Positions 17,833-26,980 of a DNA stretch of 64,000 nucleotides are shown here, piece after piece (the first letter of the stretch is position 1; the number at the start of each line of letters is the position of its first letter). Under the pieces are notes generated by a model. It was given only the letters and a program-made list of their open reading frames with translations, ran no database searches and was not told the origin of the DNA. The DNA comes from Yeosuana sp043876835 (GTDB lineage: Bacteria; Bacteroidota; Bacteroidia; Flavobacteriales; Flavobacteriaceae), in the NCBI RefSeq assembly GCF_043876835.1, contig NZ_JBAWJZ010000005.1:124001-188000 (forward strand). Direction: 5' to 3'. Position numbers and translations under genes: made by a program.

Positions 17833-19102
17833 AAAAGCACTTATTATAACATATTATTGGCCTCCTGCTGGTGGACCAGGAGTACAACGTTGGTTAAAAT
17901 TTGTTAAATATCTTCCTGAGTTTGATATTGATCCCATTGTTTATATCCCTGAGAATCCTAATTACCCAATTCTTGATGGTAGCTTATTAAATGAAGTTTC
18001 TGTTGATTTGAAAATTTTAAAACAGCCTATTTCTGAACCTTATAAATTAGCTGGATTGTTTTCAAAGCAAAAATCAAAAACAATTAGCAAAGGCATTATT
18101 TCAGAAAAGACAAATCAGAGTTTCCTTGAAAAGTTAATGCTTTACATAAGGGGTAATTTTTTTATTCCGGACGCACGTATAGGTTGGGTAAAGCCATCTG
18201 TTAAGTTTCTTTCTGAATACATTAAAAATGAAAAGATTGAAACCATTATTACTACGGGTCCACCGCACAGTTTACATCTTATCGGTTTAGCTCTTAAAAA
18301 GCAACTAGGAGTGAAGTGGATTGCAGATTTTAGAGATCCATGGACTAGTATTGGATATCATAGGCATTTGAAATTAACAAAGAATTCGGAGATAAAACAT
18401 AAAACTTTAGAAAAACAGGTTTTAAATAATGCTGATCAATTAATAGTTACCAGTTTTATTACTAAACAAGAATTTCAAAATATTACAGATAAACCAATTG
18501 AAGTTATTACGAATGGGTATGATGTTGGGTTTTCAGAAAAAATTGAGATAGATAATAAGTTTTCTTTATCACATATTGGATCTTTGCTTTCAAAAAGAAA
18601 TCCAAAAGTTTTATGGAAAGTTTTGTCTGATCTGGTTAATGAGCATAAAGATTTTGCTACAGATTTTCAGCTTAACTTAATAGGACTGGTAAGTGATGAT
18701 GTGATTGATTCAATAAACAAATATACTTTAAGTAAATATGTTAATAATGTAGGCTATGTTTCACACAAAGAAGCAATTAAATATCAAAAAAAATCTCAAA
18801 TTTTATTGTTGATTGAAATAGATTCTGAAGATACAAGATGCATTATTCCGGGTAAATTATTTGAATACATGGTTTCTAATAGACCAATAATTGCTTTAGG
18901 CCCAAAAGCTTCAGACGTCGAAAAAATTATAAAGGAAACCAATACTGGACATTATTTTAATTATGATGATTATAACTCATTAAAAACACATATATTGAAT
19001 TATTATAATGCATTTAAAAATGGAACATTACGTTCAAGTCCAATTGGTTTGCAAAAATATAGCCGTAAGGCACTTACAGAATCTTTATCTAAATTAATAT
19101 AA
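17819..19102 (+). CDS. Glycosyltransferase, GT4-like (GT-B fold)
   Basis: A 427-residue cytoplasmic enzyme. The N-terminal YYWPPAGGPGVQRWLKF and the ADFRDPW motif typify flavobacterial GT4-type proteins. The C-terminal donor-binding domain includes GKLFEYMVSNRPIIALGP, the region around the EX7E-type motif. It overlaps the YfhO gene by 14 bp and the flippase gene by one base (TAATG). It probably adds a sugar to the glycan handled by that flippase. Acceptor unknown. Confidence 0.85.
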   Translation: MTVRKKALIITYYWPPAGGPGVQRWLKFVKYLPEFDIDPIVYIPENPNYPILDGSLLNEVSVDLKILKQPISEPYKLAGLFSKQKSKTISKGIISEKTNQSFLEKLMLYIRGNFFIPDARIGWVKPSVKFLSEYIKNEKIETIITTGPPHSLHLIGLALKKQLGVKWIADFRDPWTSIGYHRHLKLTKNSEIKHKTLEKQVLNNADQLIVTSFITKQEFQNITDKPIEVITNGYDVGFSEKIEIDNKFSLSHIGSLLSKRNPKVLWKVLSDLVNEHKDFATDFQLNLIGLVSDDVIDSINKYTLSKYVNNVGYVSHKEAIKYQKKSQILLLIEIDSEDTRCIIPGKLFEYMVSNRPIIALGPKASDVEKIIKETNTGHYFNYDDYNSLKTHILNYYNAFKNGTLRSSPIGLQKYSRKALTESLSKLI

Positions 19103-20562
19103 TGGGTGTAGTTGTTTCACAATCAATAAAAAATACAGTTACAACTTATTTAGGTTTTGGTATTGGAGCCATTAATGTATTGTTTCTTTTTACAAACTTT
19201 ATTAGTGATACTTATTTTGGATTGATCACTTTTATGCTTTCCACCGCTAATATTATGATGCCGTTAATGGCTTTTGGTACTAACAATACTCTAATTAAAT
19301 TTTATTCTATTTTTAAAACCAGACAATCACAAAACAGCTTTTTAACCTTAATGTTGTTTTTGCCTTTAGTTATTATCATTCCTTTAGGTCTTATAGGCCA
19401 TTTGTCGTTTGAAGTTATTAGCAATTGGATATCTCAAACCAATCCCATCATTAAAGATTATTATTGGTTAATTTATGTCTCAGCAATTTCGTTTGCATAT
19501 TTTGAAGTATTTTATGCATGGAGTAGAGTACAAATGCAAAGTGTTTTTGGCAATTTCATGAAAGAAGTGTTTCATAGACTTGCTACCACTGTTTTATTAT
19601 TTTGCTTGTACTTTAATTTATTAAATGTAGAACAATTAATTTATAGTATTGTAGGCGTATACTTGTTGCGAATGGTGCTAATGGCTGTTTATGCTTTTAG
19701 CTTAAGGCACCCTGTTTTTAAGTTTCACAAATTTAAAAGTTTATCAAAAGTTTTAAAATATACTGCCTTAATTATTGTAGCTGGTTCTGTTGCGAATCTT
19801 ATTTTAGAAATTGATAAGTTTATGTTGGGATATTATGTGGATATAGAAAAGGTGGCCTATTATGGTGTAGCTATTTATATTGCTAGTGTTATTGGTGTTC
19901 CATTAAGATCTTTGCATCAAATAATTAGTCCGGTTACAGCTAAACTTCTAAATGAAAAAGACCATATTGAATTAAAGAAGCTTTATCACAAAAGTTCATT
20001 AAACTTATTTATAATTAGCGGATTTATTTTTCTTTTGATAATACTGAATATCAATGAATTGTATTTGCTTATTCCAGAAAAATTTAGTGGTGGTTTAGTT
20101 ATAGTCATACTAATTGGCGTTGCAAAACTTATGGATAGTATTCTAGGTAATAATAACGCTATTTTGTTTAATAGTGATTACTACAAGATGGTATTGTTAT
20201 TAGGTGTTTTTTTGGTGATTACTACTATTGTATTTAATATGATTTTTATTCCTTTATTTGGAATTAACGGAGCTGCTTTTGCAACATTTATCGCAGTATT
20301 ATTATACAATCTGTCTAAAATTCTTTTTGTTCAATATGCATTTAAAATGACTCCATTTACATTAGATACATTAAAAGCTACAGGTCTTATTGTTGTAAGT
20401 GTTTTGGTGTTTTATTTTTGGGAGTTTCCGTTCCATTCAATTATAAATATTGGGCTAAAAACATTATTGTTTTCTTCTTTTTATGGATTTGTTGTTTATA
20501 AATTTAGTTTTTCAGAAGACATCACTACAATTTTGAATAGATTTCTAAAGCCATTAAAATAA
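19102..20562 (+). CDS. Polysaccharide flippase (MATE/Wzx-type)
   Basis: The protein (486 residues) has about 14 hydrophobic segments and starts MGVVVSQSIKNTVTTYLGFGIG, as in oligosaccharide flippase and polysaccharide-biosynthesis proteins that move lipid-linked glycans across the inner membrane. An internal charged ILEIDKFMLGYYVDIEKVAYYGV stretch is typical of the family. It is the third gene of the translationally coupled YfhO operon and is followed by a hairpin. It is not closely similar to the second flippase at 62,101-63,627, so two glycan systems are present. Confidence 0.88.
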   Translation: MGVVVSQSIKNTVTTYLGFGIGAINVLFLFTNFISDTYFGLITFMLSTANIMMPLMAFGTNNTLIKFYSIFKTRQSQNSFLTLMLFLPLVIIIPLGLIGHLSFEVISNWISQTNPIIKDYYWLIYVSAISFAYFEVFYAWSRVQMQSVFGNFMKEVFHRLATTVLLFCLYFNLLNVEQLIYSIVGVYLLRMVLMAVYAFSLRHPVFKFHKFKSLSKVLKYTALIIVAGSVANLILEIDKFMLGYYVDIEKVAYYGVAIYIASVIGVPLRSLHQIISPVTAKLLNEKDHIELKKLYHKSSLNLFIISGFIFLLIILNINELYLLIPEKFSGGLVIVILIGVAKLMDSILGNNNAILFNSDYYKMVLLLGVFLVITTIVFNMIFIPLFGINGAAFATFIAVLLYNLSKILFVQYAFKMTPFTLDTLKATGLIVVSVLVFYFWEFPFHSIINIGLKTLLFSSFYGFVVYKFSFSEDITTILNRFLKPLK

Positions 20563-20573
20563 AAAACAGAAAA

Positions 20574-20613
20574 CCCTGCGAAGTTGCTTTGAGGCAAACA
20601 TATCGCAGGGCTT
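20574..20613. terminator. Hairpin between the flippase and the Asn-rich secreted gene
   Basis: CCCTGCGA at 20574-20581 pairs with TCGCAGGG at 20603-20610, with a weaker inner pairing of GTTGC and GCAAAC. The region lies downstream of both convergent genes, so it is a likely bidirectional terminator, although T runs are short. Confidence 0.55.
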
Positions 20614-20635
20614 TCCAACTAACCAACCAAAATTT

Positions 20636-21775
20636 TTATAGTCTTCTTCTAGAATTAGACTTTGTATTATTACTTCTAGAATTATTTTTATTTTGTGAAA
20701 CTACAGATCTACTTTGAGTAGTACGTTGTGTCACTTGTGGTTTACTTCTAGTTGTTTCACTTTTATTATATGTACGTGAAGTTGAAGTGTTTGGTTTTTG
20801 ATTAACCGAATTATTTCTTTCTCTTACAACATTATTTGTTCTAGTTGTAGCTTTATTAGTGTTATTGTTTCTAATAACGTTTTCTCTAGTATTTGTATTG
20901 CTATTTACTTTAGAATTATTTCTGTTTGTATTTGAATTATTACGTCTTATAACTTCATTATTTGCTCTGTTATTATCACGTGTGGTACGTTGATTACTTT
21001 CAACTTTAGCGTAATCTCTTCTGTTATCAGTTGTATATGATCTTGCTTGAGTGTTTTCTCTATGTTCTACATTATTACTTCTGTATGCTGTAGCATAGCT
21101 TCTGTTTCTTTCTATAGTAGAGCCACGTCTTGATGCAACAGATGTTGTAGGTCTGTAATTATTATAATATGGTCTGCTGTAAGTATATCTAACAGGTCTA
21201 TAATATTGTCTGTAAGGTCTGTTATAAACAACACAATGATTGTAAGATGGAACACTGTAATATCTATGCCAAGGTCTGTAAACATAATTTCTATTGTAAA
21301 TGTTTATATAACCTGTAAAATAAGAGTATTCGTTGTATCTGTTATAATGTACGTATAAACCGCCAACTCTTGATACATAACCATAGTTGTTATAATAAAT
21401 GTTTACGTTTCCAGCTTGAATTATTCTTCCAAAATTATCATAATAAATAGGCACATTTTCTATTTGAATTACGGCACCATATTCATCATATTGAACATAA
21501 GAATTATAGTCATATCCAGAATTAAAACTGATACTTGCATTTGGAGAACCAATAGATACACTTAAGTTTGAACGATTTCCCAAGATATTAAAATCAAATT
21601 GGCCATCGCGGAATACTGAAAACTCAATACCACCTTCTACAAATATGAAAGAATTTCCATAACCATTAATATAAGTGGAAGTGGTTTCACTATTTGCTGT
21701 AGTGTTGGTTGTGGTTGCTGTAGCTGTTAATCCTGTGAAGATTATCCCTGCTATTAAAAATATATACTTTTTCAT
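20636..21775 (-). CDS. Secreted low-complexity Asn/Arg/Thr-rich protein, paralogue A
   Basis: The protein (379 residues) has a signal peptide (MKKYIFLIAGIIFTGLTATA), a structured N-terminal domain (about 40-165) and a long Asn/Arg/Ser/Thr-rich, highly basic tail. The N-terminal domain has the motif EGGIEFSVFRDGQFDFNI and repeated VPIYYDNFGRI, NVNIYYNNYGYV and GLYVHYNRYNEY units. The same domain forms the whole of the protein at 22010-22654. Middle residues (VYRPWHRYY) are aromatic-rich. I know no function; the basic tail could bind DNA, polysaccharide or the cell surface. A sigma-54-type promoter lies directly upstream. Confidence 0.75.
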   Translation of the reverse strand: MKKYIFLIAGIIFTGLTATATTTNTTANSETTSTYINGYGNSFIFVEGGIEFSVFRDGQFDFNILGNRSNLSVSIGSPNASISFNSGYDYNSYVQYDEYGAVIQIENVPIYYDNFGRIIQAGNVNIYYNNYGYVSRVGGLYVHYNRYNEYSYFTGYINIYNRNYVYRPWHRYYSVPSYNHCVVYNRPYRQYYRPVRYTYSRPYYNNYRPTTSVASRRGSTIERNRSYATAYRSNNVEHRENTQARSYTTDNRRDYAKVESNQRTTRDNNRANNEVIRRNNSNTNRNNSKVNSNTNTRENVIRNNNTNKATTRTNNVVRERNNSVNQKPNTSTSRTYNKSETTRSKPQVTQRTTQSRSVVSQNKNNSRSNNTKSNSRRRL

Positions 21776-21810
21776 AATTGTAAGTTTTAATTGTAATACA
21801 TGATGATATT

Positions 21811-21827
21811 TACAAACAGCGTGCCAA
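21811..21827 (-). promoter_or_regulatory. Sigma-54-type promoter of the Asn-rich gene
   Basis: Read on the minus strand: TTGGCAC GCTGT TTGTA. The TGGCAC -24 box and TTG -12 box have the conserved GG-to-G spacing of 12 bp (21825 to 21813). Predicted start of transcription is about 21801, about 26 nt upstream of ATG 21775. The identical -24 block and spacing precede the paralogue at 22714-22730. Confidence 0.65.
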
Positions 21828-21951
21828 AAAAAATAATTAATATGTAAGTTGTTGAAAATCAGATTAAAATAATTTTTAGCTTTATTTTATGTGAATTTAA
21901 GTTTAATTATTTTCGAAAGGGAAACAATTAACTTCTTCAGCTTTTCAAATA

Positions 21952-21989
21952 AAAAATCCCAAAAACTAATTAAAGCTTTTGGGATTTTT
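21952..21989 (-). terminator. Intrinsic terminator of paralogue B gene
   Basis: AAAAATCCCAAAA (21952-21964) pairs perfectly with TTTTGGGATTTTT (21977-21989). It lies just downstream of the stop of the minus-strand gene 22010-22654 and upstream of the sigma-54 promoter of paralogue A, so each paralogue is its own transcription unit. Confidence 0.85.
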
Positions 21990-22009
21990 AATAACTAATT
22001 AAAAATATA

Positions 22010-22654
22010 CTAATGTTTATTTTTTTTAAGTTTTTTTACTTCACCATATTTTTTATAGTAAAAATAATCATCATTGTAGTGGCTGTCATAAAAAGTGTCA
22101 TCCACCATTGCTATTTGATAATTTAAGTTTCTGTTCAAACGGTTAACGTATCCAGAAGTGTTAACAATTTGACCCCAATGGTTATAGTTTACTCTTAAAC
22201 CACCAACTTTATAAAGCAATTTATTACCTCTTTTATAGTTAATATCAACAGAACCAATTTGAGTTACATCACCCATTCGATCGTAATAAATTGGAGTATT
22301 TCCTATTCGAATAATTTTTCCAAATCTATCTTTTATAATCATGGGTTTATTATAGTAGTCCGAAGTGTATTGTACATTTAAACCTCTAGTTTTAAAACTT
22401 GCATTAACTGAGGTTCTTCTTGAGTTTGAGCTGTTGTAATAGCTTTCATGTCTTGTGTCAAAGTCAAAACTTCCATCAGGAAAAATCATAAACTCTATAC
22501 CGCTTTCAAAAAACACAACAGGTTGTGCATAACGATAACGTTTGGTAATATCTAAATTATTTCCTTTTGGTTCAGGTTTTATGTCTGAAGCTGATACAGT
22601 TGTTAAGCTTAATAACAATCCTGTAATAAAAAGTACTAGTGTTTTCATAGTCAT
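22010..22654 (-). CDS. Secreted protein, paralogue B of the tandem pair
   Basis: This 214-residue protein has a signal peptide (MKTLVLFITGLLLSLTTVSA) and a single domain homologous to the N-terminal domain of the adjacent protein: FESGIEFMIFPDGSFDFDT, then RFGKIIRIGNTPIYYDRMG, VDINYKRGNKLLYKVGGL and RVNYNHWGQIVNTSGYVN. It lacks the basic Asn-rich tail, has a short Lys-rich end instead (KYGEVKKLKKNKH), and has its own terminator and sigma-54-type promoter. ATG 22654 and ATG 22648 are both possible starts. Function unknown; tandem duplication with divergence of the tail is the simplest history. Confidence 0.75.
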   Translation of the reverse strand: MTMKTLVLFITGLLLSLTTVSASDIKPEPKGNNLDITKRYRYAQPVVFFESGIEFMIFPDGSFDFDTRHESYYNSSNSRRTSVNASFKTRGLNVQYTSDYYNKPMIIKDRFGKIIRIGNTPIYYDRMGDVTQIGSVDINYKRGNKLLYKVGGLRVNYNHWGQIVNTSGYVNRLNRNLNYQIAMVDDTFYDSHYNDDYFYYKKYGEVKKLKKNKH

Positions 22655-22713
22655 AGAATTTTATGTGATGCCTACTCTTTAGCTTTTCGGCTTTCGCTAT
22701 TTGCTATAAAGAT

Positions 22714-22730
22714 TTCAATTTGCGTGCCAA
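22714..22730 (-). promoter_or_regulatory. Sigma-54-type promoter of paralogue B
   Basis: Minus-strand TTGGCAC GCAAA TTGAA matches the -24/-12 consensus with exact 12-bp GG-to-G spacing (22728 to 22716). Transcription would begin near 22704, about 50 nt before ATG 22654. Confidence 0.65.
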
Positions 22731-22815
22731 AATTTTAAATATCTAAATATCAGTATTTTAACAATAAATGATTTATGATTTCTTTTTTATATTTTTATAT
22801 AAACCAAATGCTTTA

Positions 22816-23883
22816 ATGGAGAAAGAGGTAATTATTTGCAAAAATTGTGAGAAATCATATGAGAAAGGATTTCAATTTTGCCCTCATTGTGGACAAAAAA
22901 CAGATGATGAACTAACTTTAGGTGTATTGTTTTATAATACCATAAGTAATTATTTTTCTTTTGATGCCCGCTTTTTTAAAAGCTATATTCCTTTAATGTT
23001 TAAGCCGGGTTATTTGGCCAAAAAATTTATAGAAGGGAAAAGGTTATTGTATTTGCATCCAGCTCAAATGTATTTGTTTATATCTGTTGTGTTCTTTTTT
23101 TTATTTTCCTTCATTACAAGAGAAACTACAGAACAGTTTGATAAAGCACTTAAAAAAGATTTTGATAAAACAGAAACAGTAATAGATTCATTAAAGAACG
23201 GTAAATTATTGGATTCTCTAAAAACAGAACAATTTTTAAAACCTATATCAGAAAATAAAATTCCTATAGAAATAGTAAAAAACAACAAAGATTTAGACTC
23301 TATTTTAAATAATAAAGACAAAAAAGAGGTAGTGAATACGAGTTTTGGTTTTGATACTAAAAAGATTGATTCTTTAATTGAAATAAATGCAACAGATAGT
23401 GAAATTCATAAAGTAATGGGACTTGATGATAATGCCGGAACTTTTAAAAAGAAATTTTATTCGCAAATGCTGAAATTTTATAAGCAACGAAATGGCGGCT
23501 CAATATTACAGGCATTTTATGATACCATCCCTATAGCAATGTTTATTTTGCTGCCTATTTTTGCTTTATTATTAAAGCTGTTTTATTACCGAAAAGGTTC
23601 TTTTTCATATCATTTAGTATTTACCTTTTACTTCTTTTCTTTCTTGTTTATGGTGTTTAGTATTTTAATCTTGGCTGATTTAGTCACTACTTTGCCTGGA
23701 TACTTAATAAGTTTGGTCATGTTCTCAACATATTTCTACTTATTGCTGGCAGTTAAGAATTTCTATAAACAAGGGTATTTTTTAAGTTTGATAAAAAGTG
23801 GAGTTATTTCCTTTTTATTTTTAATTTTTGTAATCCCGTTAGCTGTTATTATTATGGGAATTTCAGCATTTCTGTTTTATTAA
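22816..23883 (+). CDS. DUF3667-like membrane protein with N-terminal zinc ribbon
   Basis: The protein (355 residues from ATG 22816) begins with a zinc ribbon, ICKNCEKSYEKGFQFCPHCGQK (four Cys in two CxxC pairs). A segment FFKSYIPLMFKPGYLAKKFIEGKR follows, then four or five membrane helices, one early and the rest clustered in the last 120 residues, with a charged soluble region in between. This layout and the HPAQMYLFISVVFF motif match DUF3667 proteins of Bacteroidota. An upstream ATG (22768) would add 16 hydrophobic residues. The stop abuts the uvrA stop. Function unknown. Confidence 0.78.
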   Translation: MEKEVIICKNCEKSYEKGFQFCPHCGQKTDDELTLGVLFYNTISNYFSFDARFFKSYIPLMFKPGYLAKKFIEGKRLLYLHPAQMYLFISVVFFFLFSFITRETTEQFDKALKKDFDKTETVIDSLKNGKLLDSLKTEQFLKPISENKIPIEIVKNNKDLDSILNNKDKKEVVNTSFGFDTKKIDSLIEINATDSEIHKVMGLDDNAGTFKKKFYSQMLKFYKQRNGGSILQAFYDTIPIAMFILLPIFALLLKLFYYRKGSFSYHLVFTFYFFSFLFMVFSILILADLVTTLPGYLISLVMFSTYFYLLLAVKNFYKQGYFLSLIKSGVISFLFLIFVIPLAVIIMGISAFLFY

Positions 23884-26664
23884 CTAAAGCTTGTCTTTTA
23901 AATACAAACCTGTTACAGAAGACTCGGTATTTACTATGTTTTCAGGTGTTCCTATAGCAACTATGTTTCCACCATTTTCCCCACCTTCAGGACCTAAATC
24001 AATAATATAATCGGCACATTTAATGAATTCTAAGTTGTGTTCAACTACAATAATAGAATGTCCGTTTTCAATAAGGGCATTAAACGATTTTAGAAGTTTC
24101 AATATATCATGAAAATGAAGACCGGTTGTAGGTTCATCAAATATAAAGAGTGCTTTTTCTTTGTTGTTGCCTTTCCCTAAAAATGATGCTAGTTTTATGC
24201 GTTGCGCTTCGCCACCAGAAAGGGTAGAAGAGCTTTGCCCTAAAGTAACATAACCTAATCCTACATCTTGTAGTGGTTGCAATTTAGTTTTTATTTTAAT
24301 CTGTTTATTTTCTTCAAAAAAAGTGATGGCATCATCAATGGTCATATTTAAAATGTCATCGATGTTTTTATCGGCAAATGTAACTTCAAGCACTTCCTTT
24401 TTAAAGCGTTTTCCTTTACAAGTTTCGCATTCTAAATGCACATCTGCCATAAATTGCATTTCAATGGTTACTTCACCTTCGCCTTTGCAAGTTTCACAAC
24501 GTCCGCCATCTACGTTAAAAGAAAAGTGTTTTGCTTGATAACCTCTAATGGCACTTAATTTTTGATTTGAAAATAAAGCTCTAATGTCATCATAAGCTTT
24601 AATGTAGGTTACAGGATTTGACCGAGAAGATCTTCCAATCGGGTTTTGGTCAACAAATTCAATGTGATTTACATTGCTGAAATTACCTTCTAACGCTGTA
24701 AACTGCCCAGGCTTGTCGCCAAAATCAGTTAGTTTTTTTTGTAAAGATGGATACAGTATTTTTTTAACAAGCGTACTTTTTCCACTACCAGAAACACCAG
24801 TAATAACAGTTAACATTCCAAGAGGAAACCTAACATCAACATTTTTTAAATTATTTTCTCGGGCTCCTAAAATATCTATATAATATTTTGATGTTCTTCT
24901 GGTTTTCGGAACTTCAATTTTTAAACTTCCGTTAAGGTATTTAGCTGTTAAAGAATCAGATGATAAAATATCTGTATAAGTGCCATGAGCAACAACATGG
25001 CCACCAAAAGTTCCAGCTTCGGGACCAATATCTATAATGGCATCAGCAGCTTTCATAATATCTTCATCATGTTCAACTACAATTACTGTATTTCCTAAAT
25101 CGCGTAATGATTTTAAAACAGAAATTAATCGCTCGGTATCTTTTGGATGTAAACCAATGCTTGGTTCATCTAGAATGTACATAGAACCAACTAAACTGCT
25201 GCCTAACGATGTTGCCAAATTAATCCGTTGACTTTCTCCTCCAGATAAGGTGTTTGATTTTCTGTTTAAGGTTAAATAATCTAGTCCTACATTTGAAAGG
25301 AATGATAATCTGTTATTAATTTCTTTTAGTAGTCTTTCTGAAACTTTGGTGTCGTAATCATTTAATTCTAAACTTTTAAAAAAAACAGCAAGCTTATTTA
25401 AGGGCATTTCTACTAAATCGGTAATAGTTACTCCATTAATTTTTATATAATTTGCTTCGATTCGTAACCTTTTACCATTACAGGTTTTGCATTTAGTTTT
25501 TCCACGATAACGTGATAACATCACACGATTTTGAATTTTATAAGCTTTAGATTCAAGTTCAGCAAAAAATGAATTTAAGCCTTCAAAATATTTATTACCG
25601 TCCCAAATAAGTTGTTTTTGTTCATCACTTAACTCAAAGTAAGGTTTATGTATTGGAAAATTAAATTTATGCGAATTGTTTACTAGTTGGTCTCTATACC
25701 AGCTCATGCTTTCACCACGCCAAGGAAAAATGACATTTTCATAAATAGATAATCCAGTATTTGGGATTACCAAATCATCATCAATACCAATAATATCTCC
25801 ATATCCTTCGCATTTTGGGCAAGCTCCATATGGGTTGTTGAAACTAAATAAATGCACATTTGGCTCTAAAAAGGAGATATTGTCAAGCTCAAACTTGTTA
25901 CTAAAGTGTTTTAGTGAATTATCGCTTAAAATTTCTATGAAACATTCGCCTTTCCCTTCAAAAAATGCTGTTTGAACAGAATCGGCTAATCGGTTTTCAA
26001 AATCTTCATCATTTTTAATGATAATTCTGTCAACAACCAAAAAAACATCTTTAACGTTAAGCTCATTTGCTTCATCAATTCTTAAAACCTCATCCTTAAC
26101 CTTAATTCTTGCATAACCTTGTTGCTGAAGTACTTTTAGCTTATCATTCATGTCTCTGCCACTTTCTAAATGGATTGGAGAAAGAAGCAACAATTTTTCG
26201 CCTTCAGGGAATTTTTTTAGATAGTTTAAAACATCTGAAACCGTATCCTTTTTAACTTCATCACCAGAAATAGGAGAGTAGGTCTTGCCAATTCGGGCAA
26301 ATAATAATTTTAAATAATCATAAATTTCTGTTGTAGTGCCAACTGTTGAGCGAGGATTGGTAGAATTTACTTTTTGTTCAATAGCGATAGCAGGCGCAAT
26401 TCCTTTTATATAATCTACTTTAGGCTTATTTAATCTTCCTAAAAATTGCCTCGCATAACTAGATAGGCTTTCTACATAACGTCTTTGTCCTTCAGCATAT
26501 AAAGTATCAAAAGCTAAACTTGATTTCCCAGAACCTGATAAACCTGTAATGACAACCATTTTGTTTCTTGGTATCACTACATCAATATTTTTTAAATTGT
26601 GCAATTTGGCACCTTTAATAATGATGTTTTGTTTCGGATTTACTTCTGAAAGATTAGTAATCAT
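23884..26664 (-). CDS. uvrA: UvrABC excinuclease subunit A
   Basis: UvrA is the damage-sensing ATPase of nucleotide excision repair and loads UvrB. The 926-residue protein (ATG 26664; an upstream in-frame ATG at 26712 would add 16) has two ABC domains: Walker A GLSGSGKSS near the N-terminus and GVSGSGKST in the second half, ABC signatures LSGGE in both, and CxxC zinc modules (CPKCEGYG, CKTCNGKRL, CETCKGEGEV, CETCKGKRF). It is monocistronic and convergent with the DUF3667 gene. Start choice is based on the conserved IIIKGAKLHNLKNIDV beginning. Confidence 0.97.
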   Translation of the reverse strand: MITNLSEVNPKQNIIIKGAKLHNLKNIDVVIPRNKMVVITGLSGSGKSSLAFDTLYAEGQRRYVESLSSYARQFLGRLNKPKVDYIKGIAPAIAIEQKVNSTNPRSTVGTTTEIYDYLKLLFARIGKTYSPISGDEVKKDTVSDVLNYLKKFPEGEKLLLLSPIHLESGRDMNDKLKVLQQQGYARIKVKDEVLRIDEANELNVKDVFLVVDRIIIKNDEDFENRLADSVQTAFFEGKGECFIEILSDNSLKHFSNKFELDNISFLEPNVHLFSFNNPYGACPKCEGYGDIIGIDDDLVIPNTGLSIYENVIFPWRGESMSWYRDQLVNNSHKFNFPIHKPYFELSDEQKQLIWDGNKYFEGLNSFFAELESKAYKIQNRVMLSRYRGKTKCKTCNGKRLRIEANYIKINGVTITDLVEMPLNKLAVFFKSLELNDYDTKVSERLLKEINNRLSFLSNVGLDYLTLNRKSNTLSGGESQRINLATSLGSSLVGSMYILDEPSIGLHPKDTERLISVLKSLRDLGNTVIVVEHDEDIMKAADAIIDIGPEAGTFGGHVVAHGTYTDILSSDSLTAKYLNGSLKIEVPKTRRTSKYYIDILGARENNLKNVDVRFPLGMLTVITGVSGSGKSTLVKKILYPSLQKKLTDFGDKPGQFTALEGNFSNVNHIEFVDQNPIGRSSRSNPVTYIKAYDDIRALFSNQKLSAIRGYQAKHFSFNVDGGRCETCKGEGEVTIEMQFMADVHLECETCKGKRFKKEVLEVTFADKNIDDILNMTIDDAITFFEENKQIKIKTKLQPLQDVGLGYVTLGQSSSTLSGGEAQRIKLASFLGKGNNKEKALFIFDEPTTGLHFHDILKLLKSFNALIENGHSIIVVEHNLEFIKCADYIIDLGPEGGENGGNIVAIGTPENIVNTESSVTGLYLKDKL

Positions 26665-26841
26665 AGCTTTTAAGGAATAATCTTGCAAAGATACTATAAG
26701 TATTTTATCCAACTAAATTTATTGCAATTCAAAGTCGTTTAAAAGAACAACCTAAATTAGCCATTCATCCTGATTTTTTTTTAGCATTTAATCATAAAAA
26801 TTACATTTTTAAGTGTTTATAAGTTGAAAAAAGTATTTTTT

Positions 26842-26874
26842 TTTGTTTTTTAAGGATGTTTGTTGTTATATTTG
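26842..26874 (+). promoter_or_regulatory. Promoter of the sigma factor gene, in a 316-bp intergenic region
   Basis: TTTG at 26842-26845, a 21-nt spacer and TATATTTG at 26867-26874 match the Bacteroidota promoter. The start would be about 26882, giving a leader of about 100 nt before ATG 26981. Nothing else is visible between uvrA and the sigma gene. Confidence 0.6.
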
Positions 26875-26980
26875 AATAGTTATTAATCAAACACACACAT
26901 CTAGCCTATAGCAGAACATTACTTTTAAACATTTAACCCCAAGCAATGAAGTGCTCTTCAATGCATTAAAAGTAATTATT

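Noticed and set aside
22768..22815. Longer N-terminus for the DUF3667 protein
   Set aside because: The extra 16 residues are hydrophobic and precede the zinc ribbon that normally begins the family, so ATG 22816 is preferred.
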